From Halorussus salinisoli (GTDB lineage Archaea; Halobacteriota; Halobacteria; Halobacteriales; Haladaptataceae), in NCBI GenBank assembly GCA_005239435.1, contig SZNP01000001.1:930001-994000 (forward strand): a stretch of 64,000 nucleotides of DNA. Reading direction: 5' to 3'. Positions 37,654 through 47,300 of this stretch are shown piece after piece. Made by a program: the position numbers and the translations under genes. Every line of letters begins with the position of its first letter. The stretch's first letter is position 1. The notes beneath the pieces were generated by a model, which saw only the letters and a list, made by a program, of their open reading frames with translations, had not been told where the DNA came from and made no database searches.

Positions 37654-37669
37654 TTTCGTTTTTCGTTTT
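37654..37669 (+). terminator. T-rich terminator of the ribosomal supercluster
   Basis: TTTCGTTTTTCGTTTT starts 8 bases after the rpl15 stop. Runs of T on the coding strand without a required hairpin are the usual archaeal intrinsic terminator. The next gene on the strand has its own TATA element (37850-37857), so transcription most likely ends here. Confidence 0.7.
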
Positions 37670-37849
37670 GTCACGTTCGTTCCCGGGCCGCGAGTAGTGA
37701 CTTCTGTAGAATTCGATGGACGTCGGCGAGTTCGTTCGTGATTCCTCGCGAGTATTCCACCCGACGTATCTATACGTTCTCGACGCTCCTGGCACTCGGA
37801 CGGGCGGATCTGTCAGATTCGCGCGCTCGGGGGTGCATCGACTGAAACA

Positions 37850-37857
37850 CTTATATC
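37850..37857 (+). promoter_or_regulatory. TATA box of the HAD hydrolase gene
   Basis: CTTATATC at 37850-37857 is centred about 25 bp upstream of the ATG at 37879, the spacing expected for a leaderless haloarchaeal transcript. There is no purine-rich ribosome-binding site before the start. Confidence 0.6.
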
Positions 37858-37878
37858 GGAGGCTCTCTATGACTTGAT

Positions 37879-38538
37879 ATGACCTACGATACCGTCGTCT
37901 TCGACAACGACGGTGTCCTCGTCGGTCGAACGAGCTTCGACGTCCTCCGGGAAGCGACCCAGGAGACGTTCGAACAGTTCGGCGTGACCGACCTGGACCC
38001 TGACCACGTCGACGACATGACCGTGGGAGCGACCCCTAGTCGAGTTGCCGACGTCTGTGACGAGTACGACCTCGACCCGGAGCGGTTCTGGCGTGCGCTC
38101 GACCGCACGTCGTCCCGAGCCCAGCAGCAAGAAGCGCGTGCGGGACGCAAGACTCCCTACGACGACATCCACACGCTGGCCGACCTCGATACCTCGATGG
38201 GAATCGTGAGTTCGAACCAGCAGGAGACGGTCGACTTCCTTCTCGACCACTTCGACGTGTCCCACATGTTCGACACCGCCTACGGCCGCGAAGCGACCAT
38301 CGAGAGCCTCGACCGCCGGAAGCCCAACTCTCACTACATCGACCGCGCGCTGGCCGACCTCGACGCCGACTCGGCGCTGTTCGTCGGCGACAACGAGTCC
38401 GACATCCGGGCGGCCGAGAACGCGGGCATCGACTCGGCGTTCATCCGGCGGCCCCACCGCCGCGACTGGGAACTCAACGTCTGGCCGACGTGGGACATCG
38501 AGTGCCTGGACGACCTCCACAGAGTCTGTAGCGCCTGA
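37879..38538 (+). CDS. HAD-superfamily hydrolase (phosphoglycolate phosphatase-like)
   Basis: A 219-residue haloacid-dehalogenase-type phosphatase. Motif I is VVFDNDGVLV, with the nucleophile Asp and Asp+2 at about residues 8-10. Motif II is MGIVSSNQQ (Ser, near 109-112), motif III the KPNSHY lysine, and motif IV FVGDNESDIRAAENAG (about 175-190). A helical cap (about 18-85) gives subfamily I. Substrate unknown: phosphoglycolate or another small phosphate ester. It sits between the ribosomal cluster and secY, genes more often adjacent in archaea. Confidence 0.88.
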   Translation: MTYDTVVFDNDGVLVGRTSFDVLREATQETFEQFGVTDLDPDHVDDMTVGATPSRVADVCDEYDLDPERFWRALDRTSSRAQQQEARAGRKTPYDDIHTLADLDTSMGIVSSNQQETVDFLLDHFDVSHMFDTAYGREATIESLDRRKPNSHYIDRALADLDADSALFVGDNESDIRAAENAGIDSAFIRRPHRRDWELNVWPTWDIECLDDLHRVCSA

Positions 38539-38599
38539 GAAGCCCGCGGCCAGGGAGACGACCCGGTGCGAGCAGTGGAGTCGCGGCGCGAGACGGAAG

Positions 38600-39346
38600 T
38601 TACCCGAGTGGCTCCGACGGCTCCGGACAGTCGTACGTCTCGCGAAGGGTGTCGGCGAACTGCCCGCCTTTCCGGAGCGTGATCGTGACGGCGACGAACT
38701 GCTCGTCTGCGGGACGGAGGACGAACACCTCCCGTGGCGACGAGCCTTCGCGGTCGTTCACCCTGTCGACCAGCGGTTCGAGCGGGCGAGTGCCGTCGCG
38801 AAACGCCTCGAACGTGCCACCCACTCCGTCGTCGGCGAACACGTAGAGGACGCCGTTGACCTCGTTGTCGGTGTTGCGGGTTACGCGACTGTTCATACCG
38901 TCGCCCGCGGCACGCGCCTCGGTCCACGTCTCCTGTGCCGCCTCGAACACCGGTTCGATGTCGTCGGCGAAGACGTACAGCGTCGGACGACGCACCGACA
39001 CCGACCGGACCGTCGGCCGGGCCGACGACCAGTCGAGGTCGGCGTCTACGAGGTACCCCGGCCGGAGGTCGGTGACCGGGGCGTCGTGGCCCGTCTCGGC
39101 GGTGACGACCGGTTCGTACGTCTCTCGGTCGAGGAGGCGCAGGCTCCCGTCTTCGGGAGCGGCCAGCACGCGGTAGCGCTTCTCGTCGGTGGTCTGGTCG
39201 TCCGCTGTGGGTTCGTCGCGTTCCGTGGTCTGGTCGTCTCTTGCGTTCCGGCCATCTGTGGCCCGGTCGTCGGTGGACTGTACGCCTTCTGCGGTTTCGT
39301 CGTTGTCCGCGGCCCAGATGTCGTCCGTGGCCGGGTCGTCGTTCAT
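38600..39346 (-). CDS. Uncharacterised haloarchaeal protein (possibly DUF6663)
   Basis: A 248-residue acidic cytoplasmic protein. The first ~55 residues are low-complexity (Asp, Thr, Glu) and probably disordered. The rest alternates strands and helices: YRVLAAPEDGSLRLLDRETY, PGYLVDADLDWSSARPTVRS, TLYVFADDIEPVFEAAQETW and REVFVLRPADEQFVAVTITL. I associate this pattern with a conserved haloarchaeal family (DUF6663) but cannot verify it. It is convergent with the HAD gene (61 bp between stops) and divergent from secY. No function can be assigned. Confidence 0.7.
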   Translation of the reverse strand: MNDDPATDDIWAADNDETAEGVQSTDDRATDGRNARDDQTTERDEPTADDQTTDEKRYRVLAAPEDGSLRLLDRETYEPVVTAETGHDAPVTDLRPGYLVDADLDWSSARPTVRSVSVRRPTLYVFADDIEPVFEAAQETWTEARAAGDGMNSRVTRNTDNEVNGVLYVFADDGVGGTFEAFRDGTRPLEPLVDRVNDREGSSPREVFVLRPADEQFVAVTITLRKGGQFADTLRETYDCPEPSEPLG

Positions 39347-39579
39347 GGAGTCCGTTAGGGAGTGGTGCCGGGAAAAGTACTCGCATCGATACTCCCGTCG
39401 GACGACGCGGTGCGGTTTCTACCGAGGGGAACGAGGTGGGACGAAAGCGTGGACGAGGACGAGGGCGACGTAGGGTCGAAACGCCCGTAATTCTCGTGCA
39501 ACCCGTGCAATTTCATCATATCCCACGCCGTGGCTCAAAGCGAAGCACATACAAGCCCCCGTCCGATGTATTGCGATAT

Positions 39580-41049
39580 ATGAGTTGGAAAGAAGCGGCA
39601 GAACCAGTACTCACGCGGATGCCCTCCGTGCGACGGCCGGAGGGCCACGTTCCGTTCAAGCGAAAGCTTGGGTGGACCGCGGGCGTGTTGGTTCTGTATT
39701 TCTTCCTCACGAACGTCTTCCTGTACGGGGTAAACATCGGAGGCAACGACGCCTTCGGACAGTTCCGCTCGATTCTAGCGGGCGGACAAGGGACAGTCCT
39801 CCAACTTGGTATCGGTCCGATAGTCACCGCGAGCATCGTCCTCCAGTTGCTCGGCGGTGCGGACTTGCTCGGACTCGACACCGACGACCCCCGCGATCAG
39901 ATTCTGTATCAGGGCCTCCAGAAGCTCCTGGTGGTCGTGATGATCTTCCTGACCGGTCTGCCGATGGTGTTCGCCGGCGGTTTCCTGCAGGTCGACCCGC
40001 AGGTCGCCCAGAACCTCGGTATCGGCGTGATGGGCGTCAAGTGGCTCATCTTCGCCCAAATCGCGGTCGGTGGTATCCTCATCCTGTTCATGGACGAGAT
40101 CATCAGCAAGTGGGGCGTCGGCTCCGGTATCGGCCTGTTCATCATCGCGGGAGTCAGCCAGAAGCTCCTCGGCGGACTGTTCGCGTGGCCGAGTCTGCCG
40201 GGCCAGACCGGCCTCATCCCGACGTGGATAGCCCTGATTACCGGGAGCGCAGAGAACGTGCCCTCGCTGCTCACCAGCGACGGAATCCAGTACCTGTTCC
40301 TCGGTGACGGCGACATCATCGCGCTCGTCACGACGGTACTCATCTTCGCCATCGTCGTGTACGCCGAGAGCGTCCGGGTCGAGATTCCCCTGAGCCACGC
40401 CCGCGTGAAGGGCGCTCGGGGCCGATTCCCCGTGAAGCTCATCTACGCCAGCGTCCTGCCGATGATTCTCGTCCGGGCGCTCCAGGCCAACCTCCAGTTC
40501 CTCGGGCGCATCCTCTACAGCCAACTCGGCGACGGGATGCCCGCGTGGCTCGGCACCTACGGCCAGGCCGGAAATCCGACCGGCGGGTTGTTCTACTATC
40601 TCGCGCCGATTCAGACTCCCGGCCAGTGGATGTGGTGGACCGGGACGGTCGCCCAAGAACCGTGGCAGGTCATCCTCCGGGTCCTCATCGACCTCACGTT
40701 CATGGTCGTCGGCGGTGCCATCTTCGCCATCTTCTGGGTGGAGACCACCGACATGGGACCGGAAGCGACCGCCAAGCAGATTCAGAACTCCGGGATGCAG
40801 ATTCCCGGCTTCCGGCAGAACACGGGCGTCATCGAGAAAGTGATGGAGCGGTACATCCCGCAAGTCACCGTCATCGGCGGCGCGCTCGTCGGCCTGCTGG
40901 CCGTGCTGGCGAACATGCTCGGCACCATCGGCGGCGTCTCCGGGACGGGCCTGCTGCTGACCGTCTCCATCACGTACAAGCTCTACGAGGAGATCGCCGA
41001 GGAGCAGTTGATGGAGATGCACCCGATGATGCGGGACATGTTCGGGTAG
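39580..41049 (+). CDS. secY: Preprotein translocase channel subunit SecY
   Basis: Core of the Sec channel. The ATG at 39580 gives 489 residues (MSWKEAAEPVLTRMPSVRRP); an upstream in-frame start at 39241 overlaps the divergent gene. Ten membrane helices are expected, beginning LGWTAGVLVLYFFLTNVFLY (about 31-50). GSGIGLFIIAGVSQKL and VRVEIPLSHARVKGARGRFP (cytosolic ribosome-binding loop) are conserved. The C-terminus MMRDMFG is the usual haloarchaeal end. It has its own promoter region rather than following rpl15. Its last three codons, stop and terminator hairpin are duplicated at 47750. Confidence 0.97.
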   Translation: MSWKEAAEPVLTRMPSVRRPEGHVPFKRKLGWTAGVLVLYFFLTNVFLYGVNIGGNDAFGQFRSILAGGQGTVLQLGIGPIVTASIVLQLLGGADLLGLDTDDPRDQILYQGLQKLLVVVMIFLTGLPMVFAGGFLQVDPQVAQNLGIGVMGVKWLIFAQIAVGGILILFMDEIISKWGVGSGIGLFIIAGVSQKLLGGLFAWPSLPGQTGLIPTWIALITGSAENVPSLLTSDGIQYLFLGDGDIIALVTTVLIFAIVVYAESVRVEIPLSHARVKGARGRFPVKLIYASVLPMILVRALQANLQFLGRILYSQLGDGMPAWLGTYGQAGNPTGGLFYYLAPIQTPGQWMWWTGTVAQEPWQVILRVLIDLTFMVVGGAIFAIFWVETTDMGPEATAKQIQNSGMQIPGFRQNTGVIEKVMERYIPQVTVIGGALVGLLAVLANMLGTIGGVSGTGLLLTVSITYKLYEEIAEEQLMEMHPMMRDMFG

Positions 41050-41225
41050 AGAGATATACAAACGATATACAAACCGCGTTCGGGCGGTTTGGAACTTCGA
41101 TCGGTCGTTCGGTCCCTTGACCGAATACGGCCACACCGCTATTTCTCAGGAGTTACTACCCTGAGCCGCTGTACGGGTTCAATCTCGTCGACACGGTGCA
41201 GTCACTTCTACAACTACCCCTCCTG
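41038..41225 (+). repeat. Direct repeat copy 1: secY 3' end, terminator and flank
   Basis: The segment starts at the last three codons of secY (ATGTTCGGGTAG). It is identical for 78 bp (41038-41115) to 47750-47827, then continues at visibly lower identity to about 41225/47935. Matching landmarks in the diverged half are CTATTTCTCAGGA, TACCCTGAGCC and CAGTCACTTCTACAACT. A few bases upstream (TGCGGGA) also align with one gap. The second copy lies 6712 bp downstream. Confidence 0.95.
41070..41091 (+). terminator. secY terminator hairpin (inside direct repeat copy 1)
   Basis: CAAACCGC (41070-41077), loop GTTCGG, and its complement GCGGTTTG (41084-41091) form a perfect 8 bp stem 20 bases after the secY stop. 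The same hairpin is present in the second repeat copy at 47782-47803. Confidence 0.65.
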
Positions 41226-41427
41226 AACTGCGACCGTCACTAACGAGGGGCCTTGTTGAAACCCTCACCCGCTGATAGGATTGAACCGACTGTTCACAAT
41301 ACAGAGCGTCTATTTATCAGTGTCACCCGCGTCCGAGAACTAGCGTACTCGTCTAGGGGTACTCACCGAAATCTCGTATAAGTAGTGCTCAATTGATGGT
41401 GCATATTTCTCATCGGATTTGGTTGTC
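41226..41427. other. Non-coding stretch after repeat copy 1
   Basis: No gene seen. Together with the repeat, the gap between secY and the next gene is 378 bp. It contains GGCCTTGTTGAAACCC (41249-41264), resembling an IS6-family terminal repeat, followed by AT-rich sequence (TCTATTTATCAG near 41310). Confidence 0.4.
41249..41264 (+). repeat. IS6-like terminal inverted repeat, left
   Basis: GGCCTTGTTGAAACCC matches 13 of 16 positions with the reverse complement of 43430-43445 (GGCTCTGTTGAAATCC). The pattern GGC-x-x-TGTTG-A-AA recalls the ends of IS6/IS26-type elements (GGCACTGTTGCAAA). A third related block (CCTTGCTGAAACCC) is at 44167-44180. No transposase remains between them. Confidence 0.45.
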
Positions 41428-42402
41428 TCACGTCTGGACATCGACAACAGTACCTTCCTCGTCGAGCGTCACGGCAAGTTGGTCGTCGTCGATGACGACC
41501 GTGGCCTCAATTGTCAGCGGGTCTTCGGATACGACGGTCTGGTCGGCGATAGTCTCCGTCGCCAGGCGGGGCCACTTGTGGCCCCAGGGGTCGTAGCCGT
41601 GGTCATGATAGAATGCCGTCACTGTCGGATGTTGAAGCATGTGTACCCCGGTAGACAGTTGCCAGGCTCCCTTACAGACGGAACAGACGCTCTTGAACTG
41701 GATCTCGACGGTGCGGTCGCAGTTAGGGCAAACTTGGCCGTCGCCGACCACGTGGTCCTCACAGATGAGGGGGATCACGGCTATCTCTCCGGAACACTCG
41801 GGACAGACCCCCTCGATTCGCATCAGGAGTCGGTGTTTTTTCCATGTAAGTAGTTTCCGGTACATTTCGGTCACTGACCGGGCGCTGACCCCCGCTGGCG
41901 GCAACATTCCGATTCGCATCAGCACACCCGATGGGATTTCAGGGAAATCGTAATTCCCTTCGCAAGCCGTACATCGGATAAGTAAGCCCTCAGGTGATCG
42001 GTTAGTTCCATGGTCGAGGACGACCTGGCCGCCACACCGGGGACAGGGGTCGTCGATCGGCTCGGCGTCGAACACCACTTCGTCAGTCAGCGTGCCTGCG
42101 AGTATCGTACTGATGATTTGCCAGCCTGCTCGCCGGAGGGCATATCCCTCGTCGGTCTGGCGGACGAACGGCCCGACGAGCTGGGTGAGGTGGTAGTTGA
42201 ACTGCGAGCCATCCCGCATCCCGACGCGCTTGCGTAAATCCGCGAACGACAGTGCCTTGCGCTCAAAAGTAGAGTCTGGGTCGTCTAATGGGTCGTCTAG
42301 ATCCCAGAGCTCGCTGAGGATGGCCAACCGAGTTTCGTGGCCGAGGATTGCGAACGTCTCGTCCGGCGAGAGCCCGCTTCGGCGCTCGGTGTCGCTGGAC
42401 AT
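41428..42402 (-). CDS. ArsR-like winged-helix regulator with zinc ribbons
   Basis: A 324-residue protein. The N-terminal winged helix is LSPDETFAILGHETRLAILS (about 10-29), LSFADLRKRVGMRDGSQFNY and HLTQLVGPFVRQTDEGYALR. The C-terminal half has at least three CxxC-type zinc knuckles: CPRCGGQ with CTACEG (about 120-150), CPECSGE with CPNCDR (about 199-226), and CSVCKG. Haloarchaeal proteins of this layout (DUF7351-like) are predicted transcription regulators. It is the only minus-strand gene of the 41-47.7 kb segment and is divergent from the two-TM gene with a 225 bp AT-rich gap. Target genes unknown. Confidence 0.8.
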   Translation of the reverse strand: MSSDTERRSGLSPDETFAILGHETRLAILSELWDLDDPLDDPDSTFERKALSFADLRKRVGMRDGSQFNYHLTQLVGPFVRQTDEGYALRRAGWQIISTILAGTLTDEVVFDAEPIDDPCPRCGGQVVLDHGTNRSPEGLLIRCTACEGNYDFPEIPSGVLMRIGMLPPAGVSARSVTEMYRKLLTWKKHRLLMRIEGVCPECSGEIAVIPLICEDHVVGDGQVCPNCDRTVEIQFKSVCSVCKGAWQLSTGVHMLQHPTVTAFYHDHGYDPWGHKWPRLATETIADQTVVSEDPLTIEATVVIDDDQLAVTLDEEGTVVDVQT

Positions 42403-42627
42403 AGTAACATCGGAGGCCAGTAGGACGTATGGAATGTTAACTATTGCTACGAATTAGATGGTGTGTGCGACCGATGTCCAGGCATGCCGACTTGTTGGGT
42501 GGGTCAGGTATACGGAGTTCAGTTCGAGTGCTTAGAGAAATATATTCCAGTTTGGGCGCTTATTGAAATGGTTTTCAGCTAACATTTATTCCGGCGGTGA
42601 GCGTGGTTTTGTCTGGAGGCACTACCG

Positions 42628-43155
42628 ATGGAACCCAAGACTGGCCCAGAGGACGCGGGCCAGACCGATGACAAATCAGAGTATACGACCAGCCGTATGC
42701 TCCCGACAGGAGGTGACCGGCAAGCATCCCAGTTCAAGCACGCCGTCCTTGTGGCAGCGTATTTCGTGTTGGCTGGCGTGAGCCTCCTATTAGCTGCGCT
42801 CGGGGTCGTGACCGCGTCGGCAGCCGTACTACCACCGGGGCCGCTGGGCGTCGTCCTCATCCTCACCGTGGGGATAGGACTCATGGTCGCCGCGCCGACT
42901 ATCGCTCGGTGGGTGTTCATCACGGGTCTTGACGTCATAGAACGGTGGCTCGTGACGCCCGACACGGATTCAGTCCCCACTCCAGCATACAACGAGGACA
43001 CCGCAGTCGCGCTGCAGGTGATTGCGCTCCACGATGCCGGTCAGTCTGAGGCAGCCATCGAAGCCGTGACAGGGATTTCCCAAGATACCATTGCCACGAT
43101 TCTTGAGCGGCGCGGGGAATATCTCGCGACTGCCACACCGGTGGGGGATGGATAG
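42628..43155 (+). CDS. Two-TM membrane protein with possible HTH-like tail
   Basis: Family not recognised. The 175 residues have a polar N-terminus (about 1-36), two hydrophobic helices (AVLVAAYFVLAGVSLLLAAL, about 39-58, and LGVVLILTVGIGLMVAAPTI, about 73-92) and a cytoplasmic tail. The tail has a short helix-turn-helix-like pattern, VALQVIALHDAGQSEAAIEA plus VTGISQDTIATILERRGEYL (about 127-166). A TATA-like AAATATATTCC is at 42538-42548. Its divergent neighbour is a DNA-binding regulator, so a membrane-linked sensing role is conceivable, but nothing in the sequence proves it. Confidence 0.65.
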   Translation: MEPKTGPEDAGQTDDKSEYTTSRMLPTGGDRQASQFKHAVLVAAYFVLAGVSLLLAALGVVTASAAVLPPGPLGVVLILTVGIGLMVAAPTIARWVFITGLDVIERWLVTPDTDSVPTPAYNEDTAVALQVIALHDAGQSEAAIEAVTGISQDTIATILERRGEYLATATPVGDG

Positions 43156-43429
43156 CGCCATGCCTCCACAGGAACGCGACACTGCTCGTGGTTGGCCTGC
43201 TCATCCTCGCTGTCCGCTCACAACAAGACGTGTAACTGGAACTCGGGGCAAGGGTGATACGTTCACGCTCTAAATTTATCACGATGAGAAGCCACCCTGT
43301 CCGAGGACGACCGTTTTCGTCTACGCTGTACGTATTCCCGATTCATTATTGCCGGACTTCTCTGTCTGGGTAATCTCCCTGCTCAATTCGCACCACGTGT
43401 TGCTCACGCCACCTACTGTCAGTCCCCAA

Positions 43430-43445
43430 GGATTTCAACAGAGCC
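43430..43445 (-). repeat. IS6-like terminal inverted repeat, right
   Basis: Read on the minus strand, GGCTCTGTTGAAATCC mirrors 41249-41264 with three mismatches. The pair encloses the regulator and the two-TM gene. No 8 bp target duplication was seen outside the ends. Confidence 0.45.
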
Positions 43446-43647
43446 GTTTGAACCGGAGTAAGGTAGAACAAGCGCGAACTGATGGCGCGGAGGAGTCGGT
43501 TCAGACTTACTCCGAGAATATAGACGGAATGGCGGAGTAACCAATTTCAGGACAGAAGGTATAAGTCGTCTATTCTCTAACTTTACTAGAAGACTGCGTC
43601 GACGATTTTATAGAATTGACGTTCGGGTTGCTAGTCCAGTCACAAAA

Positions 43648-43715
43648 AAGCCCGCCGGACAAGAAGTCCGACTGACTCACCAAAGCCGTCGGGCAGATGT
43701 CCCGACAGACTCACC
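43648..43715 (+). repeat. Two tandem hairpin units of about 34 bp
   Basis: Unit A (43647-43681) and unit B (43682-43715) both begin AAAGCC and end GACTCACC, with a short hairpin between: CGGAC/GTCCG with loop AAGAA, and GTCGGG/CCCGAC with a 7-base loop. They are roughly three-quarters identical. They could be subterminal hairpins of an IS200/IS605-type relic or part of a small RNA. Confidence 0.6.
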
Positions 43716-44334
43716 GTGGACGTACCAGCGTGGCTGGCTTGCCCATATACAGTGTCGATGTCGATCATAAAAAACTGGTAACGAATCGTCTTGGACTCGG
43801 TTTATATCCGTTCCGGTGGATAGAGGCAGACACAGGTAGTTTTCTGCGGGTAATAGTACGACCACGACTGGATACGAGGTCCGAGGTCCTATTGGTCGGC
43901 GAAGTTGAGGAATGCTTTTAGCTCGTCCTGTCCCAGATCGTAGAGATGGTTGCCGCTGGATAGGCACCTAAATACGGCCTTTTCGCGATTCCAGATGTAT
44001 TCGAGATACCAGCGTGTAGTTAGCTATTATCAGGACTAATCTCCTACAAGGGGTCTAGTTACCAAGAGGTAGAGACGAGAGCTACATGCTCTGTATTCGG
44101 CGACGGTTATCCGGACTATTTAAATCCGAGAACGCGACGAAACGTGAGAGGATGATGAAGTATGGTCCTTGCTGAAACCCGCTGACAACGAGAACGAGGC
44201 AAAGCAGTATTGTAGAGACTGAAATCGGGGTTACGATGGGAGAGTGCAATACTCTTTTCCCGCCGGGGACATATCTCCGTATATTATGACACTGGTGAAA
44301 CTGGGGGTCGCGGGATTGCGTTCTCGAAGCGAAA

Positions 44335-44340
44335 GGAGGG
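44335..44340 (+). promoter_or_regulatory. Shine-Dalgarno site deciding the kinase start
   Basis: GGAGGG at 44335-44340 is 7 bases upstream of the GTG at 44348. Most genes in this window lack a clear ribosome-binding site, so its presence supports this GTG as the true start. Confidence 0.65.
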
Positions 44341-44347
44341 AGACAAC

Positions 44348-47300
44348 GTGAGTGAACACGCATCTCCGACCGCCGGGACGGGCAACCCGGTGACACTCCG
44401 GAATGGGCTCGAAGCGTTCGAGTCGAGCGTGGAGTTCGACGGCCCTGTCGAGCAGCTCGACGGTCACTACTGTAACGACCACTTCGCCCAGATTTACGAG
44501 TCCGACGCCGAGCGGTTCGCCGCTGCCGTCCCGTTCGTGCGCCACGGCCTCGAACAGGGCGAGCGCGTCATGTACGTCGTCGATGAGACAAACGAGGCGG
44601 AGGTCAGAGCGGCACTTCGCAGCGGGGATATCGACGTCGACGCCGCGCTCGACTCCGGGGCGCTGTCGTTCCACACTGCAAAGGAGACGTATCTCCAAAA
44701 CGACTCGTTCGACCCCGACGAGATGGTCGAGTTCTACGGCGACACCGTTGCGGCGGCAACCGAGGAGTACGAGGCGCTCCGGATTCTCGCCGAGACGTCG
44801 TGGCTCGACGGCAACGCCATCCCGTCCGAGCAGTTCATGGAGTACGAGGCGAAGGTAAACCAACTGTTCGACGCCGAAGACTGCCTCGCACTCTGTCAGT
44901 ACGACCGTAACGGCTTCCCGCCGGAGTTCATTCGGAACATCGTCCGGTCCCACCCGCACCTCATCTACGACGGCACGGCGTGTCACAACGTCTACTACAC
45001 GCCGCCCGCCGAGGTCTTCGACGACGACCCCGATCGGGAGGTCGACCGGATGCTCGGCACGCTCCGCGACCGCACCGAGGCGAGGGCAGAACTCCAGCAA
45101 CGGGACAGATTTCTGCAGGACCTCTACACCATCACGGCCGACCAGAGCAAGTCGTTCGAGGAGAAGATTCACGCGCTCCTCGACCTCGGATGTGAGCAGT
45201 TCGGCCTCGACGTCGGCGGTGTGAACCGCGTCGACCCGGAGGCGGACTACTTCGAGGTCGAATACCTCAACGGCGACCACGAACTCTTCGAACCCGGGGC
45301 TGAATTCCCGCTGGCGGACACGTACTGTCAAGCCGCCACCGACATCGAGGCAGCCGCACTCGTGTCGGACCCGGTCAAAGAAAGCTTGGACGACGTCCCC
45401 GTCTTCGACGAGTTCGGTATCGAAGGGTACATCGGAACGTACATTCCGGTGAATGGCGGCATGGACCGGACGCTCGGCTTCCTCCCCGCCGAGAACGAAC
45501 CGGTGTCGTTCTCCGAGCAGGACCGGACGTACCTCGAACTGATAGGCCAGTGGGTCAGCTACGAGCTCAACCGCCGCCAGCGCGAGCAGTTCCTCCGGGA
45601 GTGCTACCAGATTACGGCCGACCCTGACCGCGAGTTTGAGGAGAAGGTCGAACACCTGCTCGAACTCGGCCGGGACTGGTTCGACCTCGACATGGCTGGC
45701 CTCCATCACTTGCCGTCCGACAACGGTAAGTTCCAACTGGAGCAGGGCGTCGGTCTCGACGTCGACCCCGACGAACTGTTGATCACCGATCCGGGCGAGG
45801 GCGCGTACTGTCGGCAAGCAATTGCGTCCGACCAACCGGTCGGGATGCCAGACGTACGGGGCACCGACTGGGAGGACGACCAAATCTACGAGGAGCTGGG
45901 GGTGACGAGTTATCTCGGTACCACAGTCTCGGGAGGGAGCACACCGTTTGGCACGCTATGGTTCGGCAGCACCGACCCGCGTGACGTGCCGTTCTCGGAG
46001 GTCGAGCACACGTTCCTCGATCTGATGGGCCAGTGGATCGGCTACGAACTGGAGCGTCGCCGCCGCGAACGCTTCCTACGTGAGTGCTACGGAATCACGG
46101 CCGATCCCGACCTGTCGTTCGAGGAAAAACTCGAACAGTTACTCGAGTTAGGACGTGAGCAGTTCGACGTCGAGATGGCCGGATTGAATCACCTCCCGTC
46201 GTGGGACGGGCCGTTCCGACTCGAGAAGGGCGTCGGTTTCAACGTCGACTCCGACACCGAAGTCTGGACCGACCCGGGCGAGGGGTGCTTCTGTCGGCAA
46301 ACCATCGAGCAGGACGAACCAGTCGCAATGGCAGACGTCAGTGACACCGACTGGGCCGAGGACACGATTCACCAGCAGTTCGGTCTGACAAGCTATCTCG
46401 GTACCAAGGTGATGAGCGGTGCCACTCCCTATGGGACGCTCTGGTTCGGAAGTACGAACTCACGTAATCGCTCGTTCTCGGAGACTGAACGGACGTTCCT
46501 CGAGTTGATGGGGCAGTGGGTGAGCTACGAACTGGAGCGCCGCGAACACAAGCAGGATCAACAGGAATTGTATAGGATCACGGCCGACCGCGACCTCTCG
46601 ACCGATGAGAAGATCGCGGAACTGCTGGAGTTAGGATGTGAACGGTTCGACCTGCCCGTGGGGATGCTGACCCGCAAGCGCGAGGAGGCGTTCGAAATCA
46701 CGAAGATGCGCGGCTCTCATCCCGAACTCGATGAGGGGACGCTCACACCCCCACTGACCGACAACTACTGTCGCCGGGTCGTAGACACCGGGTCGACGAT
46801 CATTGCCGCCGACACCGGGGAAGCGGGTTGGGACGGGGATGCCCTCTACCACGAGTTCGGGCTCAAATGCTATGCTGGGGTACAACTGACCGTCGGCGAT
46901 GAGGCCTACGGCACCATTTGCTTCACGGACTTGTCACCCCGAGATGTGGAGTTTACCGAGGCCGAGGAGACGTTCCTCGAGTTGATGGGGCAGTGCGTGA
47001 GTTACGAGCTCGAACGCAACCACCGGGAAGCCCAACTTGAGCACAAGAACGACCGGCTCGAATCGTTCGCCAGTATGCTCGCGCATGAACTCCGGAATCC
47101 GGTTGCAATTGGCCAAATATATAGTCAGCAACTTCCGGACGAGGCAGATGCGGAGGCGGTCGAATACGTCACAGATGCGTTTGACCGCATTGAGGACATG
47201 GTCGACGTCCTGCTTATACTCACCCGGGGCCGCGAGGCCATCAGTGAGCGGACTCCAGTGGACCTCGCCGACATGGTCCACAAGGCGTGGGACACGGTGG

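Larger units (their letters stand above)
43156..44347. other. 1.2 kb degenerate, gene-poor stretch
   Basis: No supported gene; open frames here are short and lack haloarchaeal codon bias. A hydrophobic tail-like segment (LLVVGLLILAVRSQQDV then stop, near 43177-43231) has no start and may be a relic. IS6-like GGCTCTGTTGAAATCC on the minus strand is at 43430-43445. Two tandem hairpin units occupy 43648-43715. CCTTGCTGAAACCC at 44167-44180 is another IS6-like block. GTATATTATG at 44279-44288 is a TATA candidate for the kinase. Confidence 0.5.

Noticed and set aside
41428..42402. Zinc-ribbon regulator considered as a possible TnpB (zinc-finger nuclease) gene
   Set aside because: It has an N-terminal winged helix and no RuvC-like catalytic motifs.
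43648..43715. Tandem hairpin units considered as a CRISPR array
   Set aside because: Only two imperfect copies, no spacers between them and no cas genes in the window.
43677..43967. 96-codon minus-strand frame and overlapping 74-codon plus-strand frame
   Set aside because: Not acidic, no codon bias, and they run through the tandem hairpins.
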